From Methylococcaceae bacterium (GTDB taxonomy: Bacteria; Pseudomonadota; Gammaproteobacteria; Methylococcales; Methylomonadaceae): DNA of 8,400 nucleotides. Position numbers and translations under genes: made by a program. The notes under the pieces were generated by a model. It made no database searches and was not told where the DNA came from. It saw only the letters and a list, made by a program, of their open reading frames with translations. Below, in pieces: positions 1-5,567 of this stretch. How positions within the stretch are numbered: position 1 is the first letter of the stretch; each line of letters opens with the position of its first letter. The stretch lies in assembly GCA_947506075.1 (NCBI GenBank), contig CANNNN010000100.1, positions 1 to 8,400 of the forward strand, written 5' to 3'.

Positions 1-30
1 ATTTTTGCGCTGGCCAAGGAAATGGCATAA
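1..30 (+). CDS. C-terminal end of an upstream gene (partial)
   Basis: The window opens inside a reading frame that encodes IFALAKEMA and stops at TAA (28-30). Nine residues are too few to identify the protein. It lies 18 bp before gck on the same strand, so it is probably co-transcribed with the serine-cycle genes. Its short helical Ala/Lys-rich ending would suit the C-terminus of a malyl-CoA/citrate-lyase family enzyme, a common serine-cycle neighbour, but that is a guess from context and not from a motif. Confidence 0.55.
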   Translation: MFALAKEMA

Positions 31-48
31 ATCACGGTAGACGTTGAT

Positions 49-1359
49 ATGAGTCCTTTAGCAGAGCTGGCAGTAACAAGACAAGATGCCCTGCGTATTT
101 TTCAGGCTGGCATAGCGGCGGCCGATCCTTATCAGGCGGTTAAGCATCACCTTGATCCTAAGTTGTTCGAGGGCTATTCAAAAGTCCATCTTATCGCTTT
201 TGGCAAAGCCGCCTGCGCGATGATACAGGCGGCTAGCGAAATCATTCCTGCTGAAAAGCGATCGGGCAGGGGCATAGCCGTTACCAATTATGAAAATGTA
301 ACAACTATCGACCATGTCGATGTATTCGGTGCAGCGCATCCTTTGCCTGATGCCGAAGGATATAAAGCGGCACGACTCATTGCCGAGCGAGTAAAAAACG
401 CTAAACATAATGAACTGGTGCTGGTCTTGGTCAGCGGCGGCGGTTCGGCGCTGATTCCCTATCCTGCAGGCCAAATTACTTTAGCGGAAAAGATTGCCGC
501 GACTGACCTTCTATTGGCCTCGGGTGCGAGCATCAACCAGATCAACTGCGTACGCAAACATTTGTCGCAACTTAAAGGTGGCGGTCTGGCGCGACTGGCG
601 ACTCCGGCCGGTTTACATGCGCTGATTTTATCCGATGTCTTGGGCGACGATTTAAGCGCCATAGCCAGCGGTCCCACTGTAGCCGACCACACGACTTATA
701 ACGATGCGATAGCCGTTTTTACAGCCAAAGGGGTTTGGGAGAAAGTGCCTCGCAATGTTCAACGCCATCTGGAACAAGGCAAGCTGGGCGCTATTGCGGA
801 AACGCCTAAACCAGGCGATGACGTGTTTAGAAATGTCGGGCATACACTGATCGGCAGCAATACCATCAGCCTCAACGCGGCTCTAAAAGCCGCTCAGGAT
901 TTGGGTTACGAGACTCACCTGTACAGCGCATATTTATGCGGCGAGGCTAAAGTAGAAGCTGAAAAACTGGTTGGCCATGCTAAAGGCCTAAGCATAAACA
1001 AACCTCTAGGCCTGCTGGCGGGTGGCGAAACCACGGTTAGCTTAAAAGGATCGGGACGCGGCGGCCGTAATCAGGAAATGGCATTGGCTTTTGCTCTTGC
1101 CGGCCAGCAACACGGCTTAATCGGAAACTGGGTCTTCCTTAGCGGCGGCACCGACGGCCGCGATGGCCCCACCGATGCAGCCGGTGGTCTCGTTGATCGC
1201 GATACGCTAAAACGCATGATTCGGGCAGACATCATTCCGCTAGACTTGCTTGAAAATAACGATTCCTATACTGCTTTAACAGCGTCTGACGACTTGCTGA
1301 TGACCGGCGCGACCGGCACCAATGTCGCAGATCTGCAAATATTACTGATTCGGCCATAA
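49..1359 (+). CDS. gck: Glycerate 2-kinase (MOFRL family, GckA/TtuD type)
   Basis: Cytosolic ATP-dependent kinase converting D-glycerate to 2-phosphoglycerate, the step that feeds serine-cycle carbon into lower glycolysis. The 436 residues cover both family domains. The N-terminal DUF4147 domain shows FGKAA (51-55, with the conserved Lys53), AAHPLPDAEGY (95-105), SGGGSAL (129-135), VRKHLSQLKGGG (168-179) and SDVLGDDLSAIASGP (195-209). The C-terminal MOFRL domain shows GGETTV (325-330), GRGGRNQE (336-343, with the conserved Arg340), SGGTDGRDGPTDAAGG (365-380) and TGTNVADL (422-429). Length is normal for the class II glycerate kinases, and the 2-kinase call follows from that family. ATG 49 is the only usable start: the frame is closed by the upstream TAA at 28, and no good Shine-Dalgarno precedes it, so translation may rely on coupling to the gene before. 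The stop lies 32 bp before glyA, consistent with one operon. Confidence 0.93.
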   Translation: MSPLAELAVTRQDALRIFQAGIAAADPYQAVKHHLDPKLFEGYSKVHLIAFGKAACAMIQAASEIIPAEKRSGRGIAVTNYENVTTIDHVDVFGAAHPLPDAEGYKAARLIAERVKNAKHNELVLVLVSGGGSALIPYPAGQITLAEKIAATDLLLASGASINQINCVRKHLSQLKGGGLARLATPAGLHALILSDVLGDDLSAIASGPTVADHTTYNDAIAVFTAKGVWEKVPRNVQRHLEQGKLGAIAETPKPGDDVFRNVGHTLIGSNTISLNAALKAAQDLGYETHLYSAYLCGEAKVEAEKLVGHAKGLSINKPLGLLAGGETTVSLKGSGRGGRNQEMALAFALAGQQHGLIGNWVFLSGGTDGRDGPTDAAGGLVDRDTLKRMIRADIIPLDLLENNDSYTALTASDDLLMTGATGTNVADLQILLIRP

Positions 1360-1380
1360 CCTTACCCAAATAATTACCAC

Positions 1381-1386
1381 AGGAGA
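1381..1386 (+). promoter_or_regulatory. Shine-Dalgarno site of glyA
   Basis: AGGAGA lies five bases before ATG 1392. It is the clearest ribosome binding site in the window and fixes the glyA start. The gck and ftfL starts have nothing comparable. Confidence 0.8.
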
Positions 1387-1391
1387 ACACC

Positions 1392-2645
1392 ATGTTTAAA
1401 AAATCTATGACTATCGAAGGCTTCGATGATGAATTATTCCAGGCCCTCGAAGAAGAACGTCAACGTCAGGAAGATCATATCGAACTGATAGCCTCGGAAA
1501 ATTATTGCAGTCCACGGGTCATGGAAGCCCAAGGTTCGCAGCTGACCAATAAATATGCCGAAGGTTATCCCGGCAAACGTTACTACGGCGGCTGCGAATT
1601 CGTCGACAAGGCCGAGCAATTAGCCATAGACCGCGCCAAGGAACTGTTCGGCGCCGATTACGCGAATGTGCAACCGCATTCCGGTTCACAGGCCAACATG
1701 GCGGTGTTCATGGCCCTGATCCAACCCGGCGACACCATTCTGGGCTTGAGCCTGGCCGATGGCGGGCATTTAACCCACGGCGCAAAACCCAACTTCTCCG
1801 GAAAAATCTACAATGCGATTCAATACGGCTTGCATCCTGAAACCGGCGAAATCGATTATGCGCAAGTCGAAGCACTGGCTCTGGAACACAGACCCAAGGT
1901 GCTGGTTGCCGGATTTTCTGCCTATTCGCGTATCTGGGACTGGCAGCGCTTTCGCGACATCGCCGATAAAGTGGGCGCTTATTTATTCGTCGACATGGCG
2001 CATGTCGCAGGCTTGGTTGCCGCAGGTTTATATCCTAACCCGGTGCCTATTGCCGACGTGGTCACCAGTACCACGCACAAATCTCTGCGCGGCCCACGTG
2101 GCGGTTTGATTTTGTGTCGGAGCAACCCGCAACTGGAGAAAAAATTCGACTCCAATATCTTTCCCGGCATCCAGGGCGGCCCTTTGATGCATGTGATCGC
2201 GGCCAAAGCAGTGGCCTTTAAAGAAGCCATGCAGCCCGAGTTTCGCGTTTATCAGCAACAGGTGATTCTTAACGCCCAAGCCATGGCCGTAGTGTTCATG
2301 AAACGTGGTTTTGACGTAGTTTCCGGGGGCACCGACGATCATTTGATGCTGGTCTCCTTGATTGCCAAAGGCATCACCGGCAAGGCGGCCGATGCGGCCC
2401 TAGGCAAGGCGCATATCACCGTCAACAAAAACGCGGTGCCGAATGACCCGCAATCACCGTTTGTAACCAGCGGCATCCGTGTCGGTACACCTGCACCGAC
2501 CACGCGCGGCTTTAAGGAAGCGGAAATGACCGAAATCGCCAACTGGATGTGCGATGTAATGGAAAACATGGAGGATGAAAACTTAATTGCTGCCGTGCGC
2601 GAGAAAGTCGGCAATCTTTGTACGCGGTTTCCGGTTTATAGTTAA
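1392..2645 (+). CDS. glyA: Serine hydroxymethyltransferase
   Basis: PLP-dependent cytosolic enzyme that interconverts glycine plus 5,10-methylene-tetrahydrofolate with serine. In the serine cycle it runs toward serine as the carbon-fixing step. At 417 residues it has the normal bacterial length. Visible landmarks are ELIASENYCSPRV (31-43), the YAEGYPGKRYYGGCEFVD stretch (55-72), HSGSQAN (96-102), GGHLTHG (124-130), the PLP loop DMAHVAGLVAAGLYPNP (201-217), the Schiff-base lysine K230 in TSTTHKSLRGPRGG (225-238), FPGIQGGP (257-264) and the folate-site region VNKNAVPNDPQSPFVTSG (344-361). LADGGHLTHG has Asp where many bacterial enzymes have His, and GTPAPTTRG has Pro where Ala/Val is common; neither removes a catalytic residue. 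The neighbours gck and ftfL suggest it serves one-carbon assimilation, though it could also be the only housekeeping copy. Confidence 0.97.
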   Translation: MFKKSMTIEGFDDELFQALEEERQRQEDHIELIASENYCSPRVMEAQGSQLTNKYAEGYPGKRYYGGCEFVDKAEQLAIDRAKELFGADYANVQPHSGSQANMAVFMALIQPGDTILGLSLADGGHLTHGAKPNFSGKIYNAIQYGLHPETGEIDYAQVEALALEHRPKVLVAGFSAYSRIWDWQRFRDIADKVGAYLFVDMAHVAGLVAAGLYPNPVPIADVVTSTTHKSLRGPRGGLILCRSNPQLEKKFDSNIFPGIQGGPLMHVIAAKAVAFKEAMQPEFRVYQQQVILNAQAMAVVFMKRGFDVVSGGTDDHLMLVSLIAKGITGKAADAALGKAHITVNKNAVPNDPQSPFVTSGIRVGTPAPTTRGFKEAEMTEIANWMCDVMENMEDENLIAAVREKVGNLCTRFPVYS

Positions 2646-2658
2646 ATCGTGTAGATAA

Positions 2659-2680
2659 GGGCAACAGTTTCTGGTTGCCC
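2659..2680 (+). terminator. Hairpin after glyA (weak terminator or attenuator candidate)
   Basis: GGGCAAC (2659-2665) pairs perfectly with GTTGCCC (2674-2680) across an 8-nt loop, 13 bp past the glyA stop. No T-tract follows, so it is not a standard intrinsic terminator. It may instead stabilise the 3' end of the gck-glyA message or be a REP-like palindrome. Confidence 0.35.
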
Positions 2681-2910
2681 GATATTTCGACTTCAAGCTT
2701 TAATTGGACTTGGCTGCGGGTAAAAGGTGACAAAATTCTTTCCAAGAAGTAACCGCAAAAATCAGTGTACTTTTTGAGTCTATGCCGCAAGAATTGTTCG
2801 ATTTTATTGAATCCGTGCAGACTATTTAATCGCCAAATATTATCTTCCAGACATGAATCAGTCTTGTTAAGAGAGCAAGTATTAGCCGCTGACTCGAATC
2901 GTCCTGAAGA

Positions 2911-2932
2911 GGGTGAGGTTTGGGGGAGGTGG
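2911..2932 (+). other. G-rich tract, possible two-tetrad G-quadruplex
   Basis: Five G-runs (GGG, GG, GGGGG, GG, GG) occur within 22 bases, separated by 1-4 nt, about 67 bp before the ftfL start. Most runs are only two long, so any quadruplex would be the weaker two-tetrad kind. The CCT/CCC-rich complement is on the minus strand. No function is shown. Confidence 0.3.
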
Positions 2933-2998
2933 CAGTCGTAACTGCAACTGCAAATATTAACAACCAAAATTCAACCAACTTTTTTGTAAAAACAAACA

Positions 2999-4672
2999 AT
3001 GTCAGACATAGAAATTGCCCAGCAAGCCAACATGAAACCTATCATCGGCTTGGTTAAAGAACTATACGGCATCGACGCCGAACATCTCGATCCTTACGGT
3101 CATTACAAGGCCAAGATGTCGCTGGAATACGTCAGCAGTCTGTCCGATAAGCCAGACGGAAAACTGATTCTGGTTACGGCAATCAGTCCGACCCCGGCCG
3201 GCGAGGGCAAAACCACGACGACAGTGGGTCTGGGTGATGCGATGAACCGCATCGGTAAACTTACCATGATGTGTCTGCGGGAACCTTCCTTAGGACCCTG
3301 CTTTGGGGTAAAAGGTGGTGCGGCGGGTGGCGGTTATTCGCAAGTTGTTCCTATGGAAGACATTAATCTGCATTTTACCGGCGATTTTCATGCGATCGGT
3401 GTGGCTCATAACCTGCTTTCTGCTTTAATCGACAACCACATCAATCACGGCAATGAGCTGGACATTGACCCACGGCGGATTCAATGGAAACGCGTGGTTG
3501 ATATGAATGACCGCGCTTTGCGTAATATCGTGGTCGGCATGGGCGGTCCGGCCAATGGCTATTTGCGTGAAGACGGTTATGACATCGTGGTCGCTTCCGA
3601 AGTCATGGCTATTCTTTGTCTGGCGACCAGTCGCGCAGATCTTAAAGAGCGATTGGGTCGCATCGTAATCGGCTATAAAACGGACAGGGTAACGCCGGTT
3701 TATGCCAGTGATCTTAAGGCTCAAGGCTCAATGGCTGCCTTGCTAAAAGATGCGATAAAACCCAATCTGGTGCAAACTCTGGAAAATAATATCGCGATTA
3801 TTCATGGCGGACCGTTCGCCAATATCGCCCATGGCTGCAACACCGTAACCGCCACCCTTACTGCGCTGAAACTGGCCGACTATGTAGTGACTGAAGCGGG
3901 CTTTGGGGCTGATTTGGGCGCTGAAAAATTTATCGACATTAAATGTCGTATGGCCGGAATCAAGCCTTCTGCGGTCGTGCTGGTGGCTACGGTCAGGGCG
4001 CTTAAATTTCACGGTGGCGTGGATAAGGAAGCGTTAAATCAGGAAAATCTGCCGGCGTTGGAGCAAGGATTTGCCAATCTTGAACGCCATTACTACAACA
4101 TTACCCATCATTACGGACTGCCTTGTGTAGTGTGCATTAATCACTTTACGTTTGATACTGACGCAGAAATCACTCTACTGCAACAAAAATGCGCAGCCTT
4201 GGGCGCAAACTGTGTGGTCTCCAAACATTGGGCTGAAGGCGGTGCCGGTGCAGTGGAGTTGGCCGAAGTTATCACTGACATCGTCGATCATCGCGAACCC
4301 GGATTTAACTATGTCTACGATGAAAATTTGAGCCTCTGGGAAAAAATAGAAACGATCGCCACCAAGCTTTACGGAGCGGCAAGCGTCACGGCAGGTCCCA
4401 AAGTCAAAGCGCAATTATCCGCATGGAATGCCGATTACGGCAAGTTCCCGATCTGCATAGCCAAAACCCAAATGTCATTTTCAACGAACCCGAATGCTAA
4501 AGGCGCGCCTTCTGGACATGTCGTCGAAATCAGTGATGTCCGCCTGGCAAACGGTGCAGGTTTTATTGTCGCAATTGCTGGCGATATGATGACCATGCCC
4601 GGTTTACCCAAAGTACCGGCTGCAGAGCGCATTGATATTGATAACGACGGGAAAATCACCGGATTATTTTAG
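2999..4672 (+). CDS. ftfL: Formate-tetrahydrofolate ligase (10-formyl-THF synthetase)
   Basis: Cytosolic enzyme joining formate to tetrahydrofolate with ATP hydrolysis; it is also named fhs. In methylotrophs it carries formate carbon toward methylene-tetrahydrofolate, the substrate of the adjacent GlyA. The 557 residues match the family length. The P-loop TPAGEGKTTTTVGLGDA spans 65-81, the first family signature GVKGGAAGGGY spans 103-113, and the second signature VATVRALKFHGG spans 329-340. Other landmarks are LREPSLGPCFG (93-103), GGPFANIAHGCNT (270-282) and MTMPGLPKVP (531-540). ATG 2999 is forced as the first start because TAA at 2987 closes the frame just upstream. No Shine-Dalgarno is visible; the leader is A-rich (TAAAAACAAACA). 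It is separated from glyA by a 353-bp spacer, so it may be transcribed from its own promoter. No terminator hairpin is seen after it. Confidence 0.97.
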   Translation: MSDIEIAQQANMKPIIGLVKELYGIDAEHLDPYGHYKAKMSLEYVSSLSDKPDGKLILVTAISPTPAGEGKTTTTVGLGDAMNRIGKLTMMCLREPSLGPCFGVKGGAAGGGYSQVVPMEDINLHFTGDFHAIGVAHNLLSALIDNHINHGNELDIDPRRIQWKRVVDMNDRALRNIVVGMGGPANGYLREDGYDIVVASEVMAILCLATSRADLKERLGRIVIGYKTDRVTPVYASDLKAQGSMAALLKDAIKPNLVQTLENNIAIIHGGPFANIAHGCNTVTATLTALKLADYVVTEAGFGADLGAEKFIDIKCRMAGIKPSAVVLVATVRALKFHGGVDKEALNQENLPALEQGFANLERHYYNITHHYGLPCVVCINHFTFDTDAEITLLQQKCAALGANCVVSKHWAEGGAGAVELAEVITDIVDHREPGFNYVYDENLSLWEKIETIATKLYGAASVTAGPKVKAQLSAWNADYGKFPICIAKTQMSFSTNPNAKGAPSGHVVEISDVRLANGAGFIVAIAGDMMTMPGLPKVPAAERIDIDNDGKITGLF

Positions 4673-4722
4673 CCAAAATTAACGTGCATTTGTAGGGGAG
4701 GATAAAACCTTGCGCCACACTC

Positions 4723-4731
4723 TGGTATAAT
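4723..4731 (+). promoter_or_regulatory. Extended -10 promoter candidate for the speE-like/ygiQ unit
   Basis: TGGTATAAT fits an extended -10 (TGn plus a perfect TATAAT at 4726-4731) and lies 29 bp before ATG 4761, giving a short leader of about 23 nt. No good -35 stands at the usual distance; TTGCGC at 4710 is only 10 bp away. Extended -10 promoters can work without a strong -35. The site suggests these two genes are transcribed independently of ftfL. Confidence 0.55.
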
Positions 4732-4760
4732 CAGCAGCTAATCTTTTTAAGAACGCTTTT

Positions 4761-5567
4761 ATGTATAGATATGATGGTCGGGTTACTCACGAAAGTCACG
4801 ATGATGACGGTATTTTAGAGGTTGTCGAATGTGATGGCGTAAGATCGCTGCATTTTGGCTCATCTCCCCGGCAAAGTAGCATGCTGCTGAGTGATCCGGA
4901 TAAGCTGCAGTTGGATTATGTACGTGCAATGACCAGTTGGCTGTTATTTAAACCCACGTTTGATGAGGCATTGATTATCGGTTTGGGCGGAGGCTCATTA
5001 ACCAAACATTTACTGTATCATTTTCCGGACTGCCGATTGAAAGCAGTAGAGTACAGAGGAAATGTAGTAAAAATTGCCCGCAGTCATTTTGGTTTGCCCT
5101 TGGACTCACGCTTGAAAGTTATCATTGATGACGGCGCGAAATATGTACGGCAACGGACCGAGAGCGAAGCCGAGCAATACAGTCTGATGTTTATTGATGC
5201 GTTTGATCACGAAGGCATGGCTGCATCTATCTGTAATCATGCATTCTTTGATGCCTGCAAAGCCTTGCTGAAACAAGATGGTATGCTGGTCATCAATCTT
5301 TGGGGGGGCGTCGATAAGCCCCTGTTTCGGCAGGTCGCTCTGTGGTTGGGGCAGACGTTTGATTGGAGAATTCTGTTTCTCCCGGTTAAAGGCCGGGGTA
5401 ATATCATCGGTCTGGCCTTTAATAAAGATGCTCCGCTCCATAGCATAAAAGACTTGAGATCACGGGCCATCATTCTTGAGCAACTTCATCAGATTGAATT
5501 TATTTCTTATTTAAAAGGAATTGTCAGACACAATTCCAGCGTCATCAACAACACGATAAAACTATAA
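4761..5567 (+). CDS. Spermidine-synthase-fold protein, probable SAM-binding, substrate unknown
   Basis: A 268-residue soluble protein with a Rossmann-type SAM-binding core of the spermine/spermidine synthase superfamily. Visible motifs are ALIIGLGGGSLTKHL (70-84, nucleotide loop), KAVEYRGNVVKIA (94-106, acidic strand end at Glu97), VIIDDGAKYV (120-129) and LMFIDAFDHEGMA (142-154), which aligns with the spermidine-synthase D-x-x-D segment through Asp146 and Asp149. The GGGDG motif of true spermidine synthases is changed: its Asp is Gly77. The usual IGPG that follows the D-x-x-D segment is also absent. It is therefore probably not a standard putrescine aminopropyltransferase but one of the many SpeE-like or methyltransferase-like proteins of unknown substrate. 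There is no signal peptide or membrane segment, unlike the MFS-fused relatives. ATG 4761 follows a weak AAGAA. Its stop overlaps the ygiQ start by one base (TAATG), so the two are probably co-translated. A run of seven G (5302-5308) lies inside the gene. Confidence 0.75.
   Translation: MYRYDGRVTHESHDDDGILEVVECDGVRSLHFGSSPRQSSMLLSDPDKLQLDYVRAMTSWLLFKPTFDEALIIGLGGGSLTKHLLYHFPDCRLKAVEYRGNVVKIARSHFGLPLDSRLKVIIDDGAKYVRQRTESEAEQYSLMFIDAFDHEGMAASICNHAFFDACKALLKQDGMLVINLWGGVDKPLFRQVALWLGQTFDWRILFLPVKGRGNIIGLAFNKDAPLHSIKDLRSRAIILEQLHQIEFISYLKGIVRHNSSVINNTIKL

Larger units (their letters stand above)
2646..2998 (+). other. 353-bp non-coding spacer between glyA and ftfL
   Basis: No plausible plus-strand gene lies here, and the composition is more AT-rich than the flanking genes. 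It holds a perfect 7-bp hairpin (2659-2680), a CAAAAA/TTTTTG inverted repeat (2756-2761 with 2771-2776), a GCAGT/ACTGC hairpin with a 4-nt loop (2932-2945), and a G-rich stretch with five G-runs (2911-2932). I could not find a convincing sigma-70 promoter: the TTGTTA at 2864 and TATTAG at 2880 are only 10 bp apart. I see no match to the glycine riboswitch core. It may be a leader for ftfL, the site of an internal promoter, or an inserted repeat. Confidence 0.6.

Noticed and set aside
2512..2645. Glya-antisense part of the minus-strand frame as a real gene
   Set aside because: It lies opposite conserved glyA codons, has no ribosome site at its ATG (2967), and no recognisable domain. Only the spacer part is kept as an observation.
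2864..2885. TTGTTA and TATTAG as an ftfL promoter
   Set aside because: The spacer is 10 bp and both hexamers are imperfect.
2646..2998. Glycine or tetrahydrofolate riboswitch ahead of ftfL
   Set aside because: I could not find the conserved core of either class; the visible stems do not assemble into a known aptamer.
4693..4731. Six-codon leader peptide: AGGGGAGG then TTG CGC CAC ACT CTG GTA TAA
   Set aside because: The spacing to TTG is acceptable, but the frame ends inside the -10 box of the next promoter and encodes no regulatory residue run. Chance is the simpler explanation.
4710..4731. TTGCGC and TATAAT as a standard -35/-10 pair
   Set aside because: The spacer is only 10 bp, far below the usual 16-18. 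Only the extended -10 is retained.
5302..5308. Run of seven G in the speE-like gene as a phase-variation switch
   Set aside because: The reading frame is intact on both sides and matches the family; seven G is short for a proven switch and there is no surface-protein context.
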